A stretch of DNA of 64,000 nt from Castanea sativa (Eukaryota; Streptophyta; Magnoliopsida; Fagales; Fagaceae). This document shows, one piece after another, positions 35,347 to 48,606 of the stretch (positions within the stretch are counted from its first letter, which is position 1; every line of letters begins with the position of its first letter). Made by a program: the position numbers and the translations under genes. A model generated the notes under the pieces. The model was not told the origin of the DNA, did no database searches, and was given only the letters and a program-made list of their open reading frames with translations. The stretch lies in assembly GCF_040712315.1 (NCBI RefSeq), contig NC_134017.1, forward strand, positions 18,940,001 to 19,004,000, read 5' to 3'.

Positions 35347-38300
35347 GATTCTGAGTTGGAATTGTAGAGGTTTGGGCAAATCCTCTGTAGTTCTAAAATG
35401 TCAAAAAAATCCCAAGAATTTAAACTATACATTATGTTTCTTATGGAGATTAGGTTAGTTAAAGATAAAGGGAAACAAATATGGGTCAAATGTGGGTTTA
35501 CTGATGGGTGGGAGGTCCCAAGGGTGGGTTTTGGTGGGGGTCTTTTGCTTGCATAGAGACCTAGAAAAAGCCTTAAAGTTGTGTTTGATTCTTAACATCT
35601 TATCCATATTAATTTATTAGAGAATAAAAGGAGGCCTCTCTCAATCACTTTTGTGTATGGCCACCCTGAACAAGCCAAGAGAGACCTAGTATGGCAACAA
35701 CTTAAATCCCTAAAGAGTCAATCCCATCCAAATTAGCTTTGTATTGGGGACTTCAACCAAGTTCTAAGCAAACATGAGAAATTGTCTTTCTATTAGGGGA
35801 ACATCGTTAGTCATAATTTACTTTAACAAGTGATAACTGATCTTCAACTGTGTGACCTAGCAGCCATTGGTTAGAGATTCACATGGATAAATAATAGAGG
35901 AGAGGAGGACATTGTCATGGAAAGGTTGGATAGGGCTTTTCCTTCTGTTGAGTGGGTTAATATGTATCCTTTATATTCACTTAGAAATATGCCCATCCTC
36001 CACTCTGACCACGGACCAATTGTTTTGAATCTGGAGTTTCAAGGTCCCTTTAGAAAAAGGCCTTTTAGATTTGAACACATGTCGATCACCCACCCTACTT
36101 GTCATGATATGATTCAACAGTCATGGGATTTGCAAACTCATGGGTCTAGAGTTGCTCAATTGAGAAATAAATTATCAAGTATTAGAAAAAAAGGCTTTAG
36201 AGTGGAATAGGATGGTATTTGGTAGAGTGGAAAATGAAACAGTCCCAATTGAAGATCCTCCAAAATTCCATAAGCTCTGATGCAAAAAAAGAAAAATCAC
36301 TTAGGATGGAGATTGAGGATTTGCTGGATAGGGGGGAATAGATGTGGGCTCAAAAGGCAAGAACAAAGTGGTTTCTTCAGGGGGATAGGAACACTAAATA
36401 TTTTCAAACTGTAACTAAACAGAGAAGAGTTAGAAGCGAAATCCTTCACATTAAGGATGATCAGGGCAAGTATACTAACAATCCTGATGAGATTGAGACC
36501 ATTCTTAGTTGCCACTTTATGGAAAACTATGAGAGCAAAAACAATATCAATGTTGAGGATTTAGTTTAGGAACTTCAAGACTCACCTATCCCTACCTTAT
36601 TTGATCAAGATTGCAACCTTCTCAATAGGCCAATCTCAAGTATGGAGGTTGAAGATGTAGTGTTCCAATTGGAGTCACACAAAGTTCCTAGACTTGATGG
36701 TATGCCTACCTTCTTCTTTCATAAATTTTGGCCCATTGTCAAAATAGATGTTATAAACATTGTTTAAGCCTTCTTCCACTCATGTTCACTTTTTAAACCA
36801 AGGAAGTCAATACCGTATCGAAGGCTGTTTCGGTTTGAGCTAGAAAATGAAATATTTCGGTACTGGTCTATACCGGTGTACCGTTTCGGGATTACCGCTA
36901 ATTTAATAAATTTAATGATATATATATTATTTACATTTTTTTTAGAAACATATTATTTACATGTTTATATTATATAAATTTAATTATTTGAGAAAAGCCA
37001 ATATAATATGGTATTAATCTTTGTAGGTGAGTTTATACCTAAACCAAAGCCCAATAGGCCTTAGTTTATCCATCAAAAAAGAAAGAAAAAACAACCATAA
37101 AGACAAGACAAAAATTTTAATAAGAGATAGTAATGAGATATGAGATACAATTGGAAAAACCGTTCAATGGGTGGAATTTGTTACTACAAAAAATATTATA
37201 ATATTAGAAAAGCTTGTGGGTTGTAATGGTAAACCCAAAAAATAAAAATTTAAAAAGTTGCCTATTCTGCCTTTGGAACTCGCAAAAACTGAGGAAAAAA
37301 AAAAGTCATCTTGTCATCACATCTTCCAAAGTTTATCAAGTTTTTCTATGTCCACACGTTATTGCTTGTGTACTTCCCTCTTCACATTTTCAGATCTCAA
37401 TACACACTATCTCTTTCTCTGTGTTCAAGTTCAAACTTTTAGTTTTAGCCTCTCTTTATCTATCTATTACTCTAAGCTTGCCCCATTTCGCAACGTCAAT
37501 GAATTGATGGTGCCACCATTCACCTCCAAGCTCCAGTCAGCAATATCGTCCCAGTGTTAGGCCGAAAAAATCAATGGCTTAAAGGGCAAAGAGCTGGAGA
37601 GAGCCCATCTGGCGTGAGGAGGAGAAAACCAGTAGATCAGATGGCGTTTTTGGGTCAAGTTCAGTACCGGTCAGTATCCATTAACCGGCCGGAATCCAAT
37701 ATTTACCCTAGTACGGCCGAAACGATCATGGTATGACTGGTATTTAATCTAGAACGAAATCACTACATTTCTATACCGGCGACCTACCGGAATGGAAAAT
37801 ACCGGCGGTATCGGCTGGTACGATACGAAATCGTCTTCCTTGTTTCAAATCCCTTAACCATACCTTCATCACGCTCATCCCTAAGGTTACTTACCCTGAG
37901 GAGGTCAATCATTTTAAGCTAATTAGTCTATGCAATGTTGTATATAAGGTCATTTCTAAAATCATTGTTAATAGACTAAAGCCTCTCATGGACAATCTCA
38001 TTACACCTTATCAAAATGCTTTTATACAAGGAAGAAACATTTCTAACAATATACTCCTAGCTCATGAAATCCTTAATGTTTTCAGGAGAAAAAGAGGGAG
38101 AAAATACATCTTTGGGCATTAAAGATAGATATGAGCAAAGCCTATGATAGAATTAGATGAAATTTTTTTAAAGCAGTCCTTTCTGTTATGAAGTTTGACT
38201 CGAAATGGATAAAGTGGATAATAGAGTGTGTTATCTCAGTGCACTACACTTTGTTAGTAAATGGGAACCTGACTTAGTCTTTCACCTCATCAAAGGGTTT

Positions 38301-38660
38301 GAGACGAAGGGACCCTTTATCCCCATATTTGTTCCTCTCATGTGCAAATATCCTCTCCATCACTTTAACACAAGCTGAGAGTTCCAACAAATTAAAAGGA
38401 GTGAAGGTTGGAAGGAGTGGCATTTCCTATACCCACCTTCTGTTTGCAAATGATTCCCTCATATTTTTCAAGAAAGACAATCACTCATTAGAAACCTTGC
38501 AGAAGATTCTTGAATGGTATTGTACAGTCTCGAGGCAGTGCATCAACCTGTCCAAATCTGATTTATATTGCTCCATAGATATGCCTATGGAAGAACAAGA
38601 AGCATTGGCTTGAAAATTAAAAGTTAATTTGATGCAAAATCCTAGCAAGTACCTTGGAAT
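35347..38660 (+). pseudogene. LINE ORF2: endonuclease and reverse transcriptase remnants
   Basis: The endonuclease start LSWNCRGLGKSS is at about 35353, GDFNQVLSKHEK at about 35750, and the catalytic SDH motif (LHSDHGPIVLNLE) at about 36003. Reverse transcriptase blocks are DGMPTFFFHKFWPIV at about 36695, then after the nested insertion NHFKLISLCNVVYK and QNAFIQGRNISNNILLAHE, KIDMSKAYDR at about 38125, RRDPLSPYLFLSCANILS at about 38304, and FANDSLIFFKKDN at about 38447. The catalytic FADD is FAND. Several stops and frame changes make it non-functional. Confidence 0.85.
36799..37842. mobile_element. Non-autonomous TIR element nested in the LINE
   Basis: A 1044-bp insert starts CAAGGAAGTCAATACCGTATCG. 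It ends, on the complement, CAAGGAAGACGATTTCGTATCG. Subterminal parts are rich in TACCGG/CCGGTA. It breaks the LINE reverse transcriptase frame between LFK and SLNHTF. Flanks TTTTAAAC and TTTCAAAT suggest an 8-bp target duplication with two changes. A second copy lies at 53167-54099. No transposase was seen, and the superfamily is uncertain (hAT- or Mutator-like). Confidence 0.75.
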
Positions 38661-39459
38661 CAATTTAAAGTTAAGGGGTAATAGAGTGGCTAATTTTCAA
38701 TTTTTGATTGAAAAACTTAACTCCAAGCTACAAGGATAGAAAACAAAGTTGTTATCACAAGTAGGAAGAACAAGTCTTATATCTTCTGTCCTACAATCTT
38801 TACCCCTATATACTTTCTCATGTTTTAGAGTTCCTAAGCAGGTAAGCAACAAGATGGATGCCATAGTTTGAGCCTTTTGGAGGGGACATGATCAAGGAGA
38901 GAAGAAGCTTCATCTGATTAATTGGAAGAGAATTTGTCAATCTAAGAGAAAGGGAGGACTTGGTCTTAAGAAATTTAGCCTCATGAACCAAGCCATGCTT
39001 GCAAAGCAATATTGGAGGATTAGCCAAAATCCCAATTCTCTTCTAGCCAAAACCTACAAGGCTAAGTATTTTCCTAATTGTGCATTACAAGATTGTACCC
39101 CTAAACCTCATCACTCTTCGTTTTGGAAGAACATCATAAAATAGGATAACCCCAAGGTGAAAGAAGGGAAATGGAGAATAGGAAATGGTTTCATTGTTCC
39201 TTTTAACCATCAAAACTGGTTTCCAAGCCCTCACTTGAATCTGGATCACCCTAGGCTACCCACTGGCACAGTGGGTGATCTGATTAACTAGTAATCCACA
39301 ACATGGAGAGCTGATCTGGTTGAGCAGTATACCCCTTCCCTTTGAGCATTGAAATATTGCAGATTCCCTTATCCAAAACAGGTTCTGTGCAAGAAAAACT
39401 CCTATGGAAGTTTTCGAGTGATGGTGATTATAAAGTTAAAAGTGCCTATGAGATGCTGG

Positions 39460-40426
39460 TGAATGACTCCTCTCCTCGGATTTCTCATCTTCAGGAAGGA
39501 GTGTGGATTCAGATTTGGGGAGTTAAAGTTCCATTGCAAATTAACACTTTCATTTGGTAATTCACTCAAGACAAAATCCTTACCCTCTTGAATTTAAGTA
39601 ATAGAGGTATAACAAATTAGAAAATGTGCCCTCTTTGCAACTCTGAAGAAGAATCTTCAACACACCTTTTCCTACTCTGTCCATTCTCTAGAGCCTGCTG
39701 GCGTGGTTCAACCTTGGCCATCCACTCCTCTAATTTTAGCAACATAAGTGTTCAGTAATGGCTAGCTTCCTTACTCATCAAGTTCAAAATAAGAGAAGCA
39801 GCATCAATGGCTTACTTAAAAGCCATATTCACAACCTTGGGGACTATTTGGGCTTATAGAAACAGGGTGATCCATGTGGGACTAACACCTAATCCTATGA
39901 ATGAATCTTAACAGCTCAATCCATGTCTTGCAGGTACAAGGAGGCTTTCTACAAGCATCCAAGACACATTAGTTAACCAAGAAGGACTAATGCAGACCAA
40001 CATCCACCACCAAGGCAGTAGTAGCTGATCATTAAAATAGCAGGAGCTAGGAGCAAGAAGCCAAAGAGATGGTCTTTTGCCTATGAAGATTTAAATATGC
40101 AGGGAGATAGTATTTTCTATGGTGCAACTAGTAGTGCAGACAGGACAAAATGTGGAGCAATGCTGGATGCTGTGTTAGAAGCTGGGATCAAAGCAAAGAA
40201 CCATGGATACTAGCAAGTTTTGTTTCTAGGAGATAGCAGAAAATTAGTACAAGTCTTTAGGAATAGAAAGACCTCATATTGGCTTCATCATACGAGAATA
40301 GCTGATCTTAATTTTCTGAACCAAAATGAACTTAAATGCAATACGTTCTTAATGCCTCACTTGATTGTTAAACCTGTTTGGCCAGTGGCTAGATTGGCAA
40401 CTCAAATGCCAATGAACTATTGCTAG
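39460..40426 (+). pseudogene. LINE C-terminal zinc-binding and RNase H-like region
   Basis: The zf-RVT block has VWIQIWGVKVPLQINTFIW (39505-39558) and CPLCNSEEESSTHLFLLC (about 39630). Downstream are AYEDLNMQGDSIFYGA and QVLFLGDSRKLVQVF, resembling an RNase H-like domain. Several stops interrupt the reading. Confidence 0.75.
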
Positions 40427-40525
40427 TACAATCCAGCTCTTTGGTGACTTTTTGTTTATCTCCCTTTGAATGGTATTAAAAAAAAAAAAAGGAGAGAGAG
40501 AGAGAGAGAATTGTATTTAAGTTAG

Positions 40526-42000
40526 ATTTTTGGGTGTCACCATTATATTGGGGTTAAGACTTAAGAGTTCATGGCTCGTTCTTCTCAAAAAAAAAGAAAA
40601 AAAAAAGAAAAGAAAAAGAATTCATGGCTTAGTGAAGGGATTAGGAAATGGGTTGAATGGAAGTTGAGATGGTGAGTTTTATTTTTGGTTGAGTGATGAT
40701 AGTTGTAAGCAGTATGTACGGGACGCACGTGTTTTGAAAACACGATTTTACAATTATAAATAAAATTGAATTTTTAAAACATGATTTCAGGTTTTCAAGT
40801 AGAGTAGGTATGATAGTATATAATTTAATGTGTGTAACAATAATTAGCGTTCTTGGTTTTGCTATGACAATGGGAGATTGAGCATAAATTTGTGTTTGGT
40901 TGCTAATCAAACTTCTTAATCTATTTTCTTGTGTTTTTTAGTCACATGATCTCTATTAGCAAATTATCAATAGGATGGAACTAATTACAGAAGGGTCAAT
41001 TTGGTGCACTATCAAATTAAAGGTCCGTTTGGATACAACTGAAAACTGAAAATACTGTAGTAAAATAATTTTTAAACATATGAATAATACCATAAGACCC
41101 ATTTTTAATGAAAAAGTTGTTGAAAAGTGATATTTATGGGTCCCATGAAGAGTGCACGGGTGTACTGTGCATGCAAAAAGTCAACATTCATGGCTCAATA
41201 GTGCATGAACAGTGAATTTTGTCCCCTTTGAAACACGTGCAACAGGGAAAAAAAAAGAAGAAGAAGAAGAGAAGAAAATGTGAAAACGAAGACATAAAAA
41301 CGTTAAATCCAAACGCATACTAAGTTCATGTATCAAATGTCATGTCACCCGTATAAATCATAGTTGTCAGATATATGCCACATTACCCATGATTCATGAT
41401 TCATTGTATCTTATTCATGATTCATGACTTTATATATAAATTCATGATTCATTATTAGTATATAGCCACCACGGTCTCCCTTATTTATGATGTTGAATGA
41501 CAGCATGAGGTGGAGGGCACTTTTGATTTATTAGTTTTGAGGCTGTGGACTGGGTCTCAGTCATTGGTTTGAGTTGTTATTTTTTGGCCCTACACAACGG
41601 CCGATTCCTTTGTAGGTAATTTAGATTTTTGGGTGTCACCATTATGTGGGGTTAGACTTAGGAGTTCATTTGAATGGGTTTTGGTGGTGGCTCACTGAGG
41701 GGATTAAGAAATGGGTTTGTTTAATGGTAGTTTAGATGGGGAGTTTCATTCTTGATTTAAGCCAATTTAGCCATGATAATGGGAGATTGAGTATAAATTT
41801 GTCTTTGGTTGCCTATAAAGCTTCTAATTCTGTTTTTTTCTTTTAATTATTATTTAAAATTTTTTAAAGTCAAATGAACTCTATTAGCAATTGGATGGAA
41901 CTACTAACAGAAGGGCCAATTTGGAGCAATATCAAAGTTCATGTATCATGCCACATTTCCCAAATAAATCCTAATTGTCAAGCATATGCCTCTCGGGATA
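40526..42000. repeat. Direct duplication of intergenic sequence (40526-41020 and 41617-41960)
   Basis: Both copies contain 'tttttgggtgtcaccattat', 'caatgggagattgagtataa'-like blocks and 'ggatggaacta', in the same order. The left flank of the LINE (about 32600-32790) matches about 41500-41600. The LINE therefore inserted into one copy of a duplicated segment. A further partial copy lies at 50252-50450. Confidence 0.75.
41022..41320. mobile_element. hAT-like MITE
   Basis: The ends are GGTCCGTTTGGATAC and, on the complement, GTATGCGTTTGGAT. The interior has the common 'actgtagtaaaataattttt', 'gacccatttttaatgaaaaa' and 'gtgcatgaacagtgaatttt'. The paralogous segment at about 41930 goes straight from 'tatcaa' to 'agttcatgtatca' and appears to be an unoccupied site. 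A diverged relative lies at 54304-54514. Confidence 0.7.
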
Positions 42001-42572
42001 AAAACTAAGGAACTCATCTAAATGACACTCAAAACTAAAAGCAAAAAAGCCTATAATGAAATTAAAATTAGAAGAGTAATGTTTATTACACATAAAGTGT
42101 TATTGTTATACACAATTTTACATACACTAAAAAACAAATGAAATCGTGATTTGAAGTCAAGTTTTCCAAGTTTGAAATCGTGACATCAAATTATTGTTGA
42201 AGTACATCATTACAAATATTTTGAGTATATAAAAAATGAGTCCAATATGATTATGCAATTCCTGCCTTGTTGTAAAATACTAGTCCATTTGTTGGCATTT
42301 ATTCTATTGAGGTACAGAGACAGAGATTAGTTTAGCTAAAATTTAATTCATTGGATTATGTAATTCTATTGAAAGTTTACGAGTAGTTAATGCCAAAAAA
42401 AAATAGTGCTTTGATAAGCAATTTATATGAAAATTTTGTAGACAACCGGATATTGAAATTTGAAAGGACATCAATTAATGCCTTTAAGTGTCTCATCGAC
42501 TGGACAAGGCAACACAGCCTTTGTAATAATTGAATAACATTTTGGGGCATAAAAACACCTAAATAATTCAGC

Positions 42573-43730
42573 GGTACAAACTTTTATATTGAAAACTAAA
42601 ACTTTTCTATGCCTTTCTTTTTCTCCTTACCTAGTGTAAAGTACTATGAAAGCAAGGGAGAGAAGGACGAAGATCAAAAAAAAAAAAAAAAAAAAAAATT
42701 ATATGCTAACCATTTTACTCTTTATACCTGGTGCCAAGATCCTCGGTAATCCATAAGAAAACTGTGTACCCAGCCTCAGTCCATTACAGGTTGGTGATAA
42801 GTTAATGAACCAATCATGTCAATTTCTATTAGGATATTCATGTCCATAACTAACTCCCCCCTCCCATATCCCAACCCCAAAGATATATGTATAAATAAAT
42901 AGTTGCTTATTTCAGGTTCTGCAGTAGTATCAGTAAGCAAATGACAACCTATTGTTAGCATGAAGTTTGTTTGGATGGTCGTTGTGCATCACATTCTCAT
43001 TCTCACCTATGGAGAAGAAGTTCAGAGTTATCACATTTTCTTTGGTTCTAATCAGAGTTTGGTATGCGTAGGCGGCTTTTAGGTTGCATTTTCTGCTAGA
43101 ACGCCGGTTAATGAGGCTCTCTGGAGTGAGAATTCATAACCTTCACAAAGCTACAATGAAACAAGATGTGTTGTTCTTTAACACAATAGGCACGTCCTCA
43201 GCCTAACCTTCATAGCACTTATGAATAAAGTCATATTTGTAACCCAAGGATTCCAAAGATATCAGCATCATTTCCCTATTATACGTTACACAACTCATCC
43301 CCTACATTATGAAGGAGTTATCATTTAGATGATCATGGCACTCTTGCTATCTACTCAAAAGGAATTAGATTCTCAGAACCATGCAAGCATTATAGTTCAA
43401 GTTCAACTTCTTACAGAAAGGATGGTTGGTCCTCAGGTGCTGGGGCTAAAAATTTCATAAAAGCTCCTGTCTCAGCCCTTGGACTAATTTTTTAACCAGA
43501 TCATTGGGTGCAAAACGTGAGAACCATCTATCCAACTATCCTGAAAAAAATTGTAAAATACAAAGCACAACAATGGATCTTAACTATGAAATGTTCAGCA
43601 TCAAGCCCCATTTATTACTCATCAGGAACCCAAAATTTGATTCCCGAGTATAAGAACTACTTTGAAGCTAAAGGGTAGAAATGCATCCCCTAAAAATTTT
43701 AGAATGTGAAAGTCAAAAGGAAAAACTTTC
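42573..43730. other. Downstream region of the TauE/SafE gene
   Basis: 42573-42800 is a duplicate of 1-215, with an A-run replacing unique bases at 42678-42700. The remainder has no recognised gene. It includes the 3' UTR and polyadenylation region of the minus-strand gene ending at 43735. Confidence 0.5.
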
Positions 43731-43734
43731 TACA

Positions 43735-46700
43735 TTATGCTTCGTATGTGCAGAGATTTTCAAATCCCATATACTCCTTCTGCTGAATGTTTTCAATCAT
43801 GTTTACTATTCCCACCCCACCTGTTTAGAAAGAAGCAAAGTATTCAATATTCATGGTGAAGAAATAAAAATCATAATTAGATAAATACTATTCAATATAT
43901 TAAGAAAATTGCAATAAGTATATGCCTATATCCAAAATGACACGTACCTAGTGATATAGCACTGATAAAAATTGTGGCAGCCAGAATAAAGATGATCAAA
44001 GATGCTCTCCCTAATATAGCGATCACCTTTCTTACCAAATGTTGTCCTACAAGGGCAGCAATGGTTGCAACAAGAACAAAGTAGAGAGCTGCAATAAAAA
44101 TTAGAAAAAAAAAATGATTACCTGAGTTGATTTTTGGAAAATAAAAATGATGTCCTTTGATTTTTTGTGTCATTATTTGTGTGGTAGTACTCAACTCTAC
44201 TTACCATAAGGAACTGGAAAACGTTTTAGAAGGTAATATTCTACGACAGACATGGATGAGGAAAATGTCATGGCAAAGGTGGCTGTGGCACTTGATACCT
44301 GCATGAATCATAGTGAGGAGGTCAAATTTTAGCAAGAAAATTTACCATTGTTCACAAAATAACTGGATGTCCATTCTAAGGGGTTAATGTAAACATGGAA
44401 ATTTTGTAAGGATTAAATGTTTTAACATCCAACAACTCAATAAACTCTTTTTGAGTTTCTTGAGAAAGAAGATGGTCTGCTTCCTAACCTCCTTTTTTCC
44501 CCTATATTTTGATAATTAGATAGACAACAATTGGGGAGGGGGATTTTGAACTTTGGTTTTCCTAATAAAAGATAGCTACAAGGCTCTTGGCTGCTTCCTT
44601 TACCTCATTATCTGTTTCCAGTGGTATTAAACTAGGTGTACATCAAAATACAAACTTACTGCCTAACATAAATGTTACTGAAAGTTGAAGGAACATCAAA
44701 TGCACCTGAGGCGGGATTCCCAACTCCAGAAAGAGTGGACCCAAAATGAATCCTCCTCCAAGACCAAGCAACCCTCCGACTACACCAGCTAATATGCCAA
44801 AAGAACAATAAAGAACTAGCTGGTGGACTTTCCAATTCGTGCTGTCTTCTCCCTTTGATGCAATCACTCTCTTCCCTTTGTATAGGTTAACAGCTTCATA
44901 TGCACTCACTCCAAATGTTACCGGAATCTGAATGACAAAGAAAAGAAATAATCAATGAGATGCTCCGGGAAAAGATTTCAATTAGGATCAAGCTCATAGC
45001 TCATCTGTCAGTGCTTGGTTCCAACCCCCAACATGAGGCCGAGAATTCATTCCTAAAACTAAAAATAGTTAAAAAATAAATAAAAACAATGAAGACATTT
45101 GTTCAATTTTATTGAAGCCGTGGAAGGTACCTGTAATAAGTTTAGTACCCAATATCCCGCTGAACAAGTAGATGTGTAATTCTGAATCCAAATCATGAAA
45201 ACCCCATCAGTCTAGCTCATTGATTCATAAAGCAAAGGAAAACTCCAATTATAGGCTTATATAAATTTACACATAGCTGATGAAAACCTTAGCAATCTGC
45301 AATCCAAGGATTATGACCCAGACAGCAAAAAGAATTCCAACTTCCTTCCAGTAAATATTGTCAAGCATAGACACCTGAGAAGGTTAAAGGAGTCAGTCAT
45401 GGAAACCATGATTCAAGGAAGATTTAACTATTTAGACTTACCCCTGACTTTTCAGATTCCTTGGTCTCTGAAGGAGCGTTATTGCTCGGGCCTCCAGGTA
45501 GAGGAGTGTATTCGACCTCTTCAATACCATTAGCTAATTGAAAAACATGTTAGAGCAGGCAAGAATTATTTAAGATACCAAAGATAGACCTCTTACACCA
45601 AAGAGAAAATGAGAGACCAACTCACCACTTTTTTCCAAGCGTCGAGCAGCTTCCTGAAAAAGCGAGAAAAAAGTAAGAAACAGAGTGAAGTATAAAAAAA
45701 CTTCAAATCAACATAGAATACGAGCAAATTTTTGACCCCACCTCTTTTACTATGGTTTCCTTTTTCCATGTTTCAACACCCTTAAGGAATGCCTTAGTTG
45801 ACGTAACTGCATGTAATCACAACTAGATCAGGGCAGTCATTTAAGAAGAACATATGGAGACTGCAATTCAAAGTTCAAACAATCATTACATAGGAAAATG
45901 ATGATTAACAAGACTGTGATCATCCAGTCAGCAAAAACCACATTAAAAACAACTCCAATACTGATCCCTAGCACCAACATCGGTTGAAACAGAAGTGCAA
46001 GGTCATAGTCAATGACAGGCAGATCAAGTGTGGGATGCCTTTGCTTTAAATTATAGAAAACACTTGAAGCAGCTGCACCCATGATCATACCTGACCAAAC
46101 AAATGAAAGCACATAAAAATTCCCTCAGGTATGATCAATAAGAGTATAGAATACTGAAAATTAAGGATCTAATAGTCCATCACTGCACCATTTCAAAATT
46201 CAAAGAATTAGTATTATTCATAAACAAGCTGGGATAAACAAAATCAAATAGCATACGCTGCTTTACTTCATCAGAAGGCTTATGATGACAATTAGTCAAA
46301 AGGGATTAAATAAGCCTCACTGTATTGACATTCAAGCAATAGAAACTAGAAATCTTAAAAGCTAATGTGACTCTAAGCTTCCAATCAGAAAATTTTAATG
46401 AATTCTGATGCAAGGTTTCTTAATAGATTTCCAGTGACACCAATATCGCAGAGAGAGGAGAAACACCTATGATGTCAGTACTTACATTTAGATATTGCTG
46501 TTGATGATTTCTCATCAAACCCAATAATCAGGGTGAGCATAGGAACAAAAATGCCACCACCGCCAACTCCTCCCACGCTACCAAAGGCTGCTCCAAAGAA
46601 TCCTATTATGGTCCCAACCACAATTTTCCAGCCAAATTCCATTTCCTGTGAACCCAAACTCTCAACTTAAGAATTTTCCCACAATTTTCAACATATTAAT

Positions 46701-47176
46701 TACAATACAAAAGCCAAAAAAGAAAAAAGGTATTCTAGAAGAGGAGTAATTGAGTATTTTACCACAGATACATTCAAACACATTAGTCATTATTCTTTTA
46801 TAGTGAGAAAACATACGAGAAGAACAGATTCAACTTAGAATTCAATATATTTTTATTTTGGTAGCCTGAGATTGAGAGGATAATGAAAAACAAATCAACT
46901 CAACTAGGACAATTAATCAAGAAACACAAGTAATTGTTAAGACATCAAAGAAGTTGGACTTACCGGCCAAACATGTGTGTAACCCAATCGACCCTGTTGC
47001 CATAAGAAATTCAATACTTTCATAACATAACCAGTTTCAACCTCTTCTTTTACATTGTTACTTGAATCTTCTAGCTCTACACTTCCTTTTGCAGAAACCA
47101 AAACAGGAGCTATAAGCAGAAAACCAATCAAAACCATTTCAATCAATCTTGATCTCCACCATTCTGATCCAGCCAT
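43735..47176 (-). CDS. Sulfite exporter TauE/SafE family membrane protein
   Basis: Twelve exons, all with GT..AG introns and matching phases: 47176-46964, 46645-46486, 46090-45890, 45806-45742, 45653-45626, 45533-45442, 45374-45288, 45181-45131, 44927-44706, 44298-44205, 44088-43948 and 43820-43735. They sum to 1440 bp, or 479 residues plus stop, and no stop or frameshift occurs. The N-terminus (residues 1-32) is a signal peptide or first membrane segment. The first half holds the family glycine motif [19 protein letters not shown], and [17 protein letters not shown] follows. Residues about 210-275 form an acidic, hydrophilic loop. The second half repeats the fold, with [20 protein letters not shown] and [13 protein letters not shown]. 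The C-terminus ends [13 protein letters not shown]. Bacterial TauE/SafE proteins export sulfite or sulfonates; the plant substrate is not shown here. I chose ATG at 47176 because it directly precedes the hydrophobic segment. This is the only apparently intact host gene. Confidence 0.95.
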
Positions 47177-47238
47177 CACAAATTTATATTCCCAGCTCCC
47201 TCCCCTTCAGAATATCTAGCTTTCTTTTTCACTTTTTC

Positions 47239-47740
47239 CTAAACCCACAAAAGCCAAAACATATGGAAGGATTAATAAAAATTCAAATTTGAACAAAACC
47301 CAGTTCTTAAATAAAGCTTTTCTCCACTTTTGAGTGTAGTAGTAAAGTTTAAGACTCTCCCAAAGAAAAGGTATACAGGAAAAGCAACTCTGGCTGAGCT
47401 TTTAATGAGGTACAACATACAAACAAAGGTGGAAGCGCAAAACAAGATCAAAGTGTCAGCTTGGACTCGGTTGAAGTTCAGATTTGTATTGAAAATACTT
47501 AACAGTTCTAGTATTAGTATATTTGGCTGTGTTGAAAAATGATAAACTATAAGCTGCACATGACATGAGTTGAGTGCATGACTGAGAACTTCGACAAACT
47601 CAAGAGGGGAGAGGGTTTGGTTACCTCTGGTTCACTTAGAAGTTAGAACTGAGCGGTCAGGATTGAAAAAGTCTTTACGACCTTAAACTAACTTTCTCTG
47701 ATGTTAGCTCTCTCTCTCTCTCACTCAATATATTGTTGTC
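47239..47740 (-). promoter_or_regulatory. Probable 5' UTR, UTR intron and TATA box of the TauE/SafE gene
   Basis: On the minus strand a donor CCAGAG|GTAACC at 47624 and an acceptor GGTTTAG| at 47239 could bound a leader intron. A GA-rich stretch (about 47708-47724) and a TATATT motif (about 47730) lie further upstream. The arrangement is plausible but rests only on sequence motifs. Confidence 0.3.
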
Positions 47741-47744
47741 TCAC

Positions 47745-48573
47745 TCTGATTTTCTACTGGTCGTTCTTCCCTCACTTTCACTTGTTGGTAGATATGAATT
47801 CGTATTATTGAAAAAATTTTGTATGGGACATGTGTATAGGACATGTCTCTTACTGATAGATGGGCTCTACAGGTTATATAGCCAACGTTGACACTTACTA
47901 CAATTAAATTTATTGGATAAAATAATAAAAAACTAACATGGCTAATCGTGAATTAAAATATTTTTTTTTAATACCAACTAGACCTTTACCAGAACTGCCA
48001 CGTCATTTGGTAAAAAATTATATTAAAATCACATGTTATTTTACAAATTATTAATATGAAGAATGATTATTAATAAATAAAAAAGTAGCGCCACTTAAAC
48101 AAGACTTAATAAAAATTTATTTATAGAAAAGACTTAATAAAAATTTATTTATAGAAATTTTGTAATATAAATCGTGACAGTAAAGTTATTAAAATTAAAT
48201 CCAAACAAAGTACGAACGCTATCATAATTCATAAGCACACCTATCATGAGAGAGAACTCTCACCAACTGAGCATCTTCAGATAGACAACACAGCATAACA
48301 CACACACTATCAAAGCAAGCTAAGTAATTCAGACATATGAACCTTTAATCAATAGGTGCCTATTTGGTAGAGGAGTTTGAGTAATGTTATTTGTAATTTT
48401 TTAAAATACGCGTGAGTGAAAAAATATGTGAAAAAGTGTGTAATATTGTTTAAAAACTGAAAATGTGGGTTCTAACCACTCTACTAAACAAGCAATTACC
48501 AGGACAGTTAGGCAGTTACTCAATGATGACAAAGCATAACCAGGTGCTTTACCAAATACTCAACAACAAAACA

Positions 48574-48606
<33 letters not shown>

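Larger units (their letters stand above)
32867..40504 (+). mobile_element. L1-type LINE, full length but inactive
   Basis: It is flanked by related sequences of 21-23 bp: 32844-32866 and 40505-40525, both beginning AGAGAATTGTAT and ending AAGTTAG. The 3' end has a poly(A) tract at about 40478-40490 followed by a (GA)n run. In order it encodes ORF1 (DUF4283 plus CCHC), an APE-type endonuclease, reverse transcriptase, a zinc-binding region and an RNase H-like end. Many stops are present. Without the nested element at 36799-37842 its length is about 6.6 kb, normal for plant L1 elements. Confidence 0.88.

Noticed and set aside
37214..37560. Overlapping plus-strand frames inside the nested TIR element
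   Set aside because: Two frames compete, neither has a family signature, and the second element copy does not keep them.
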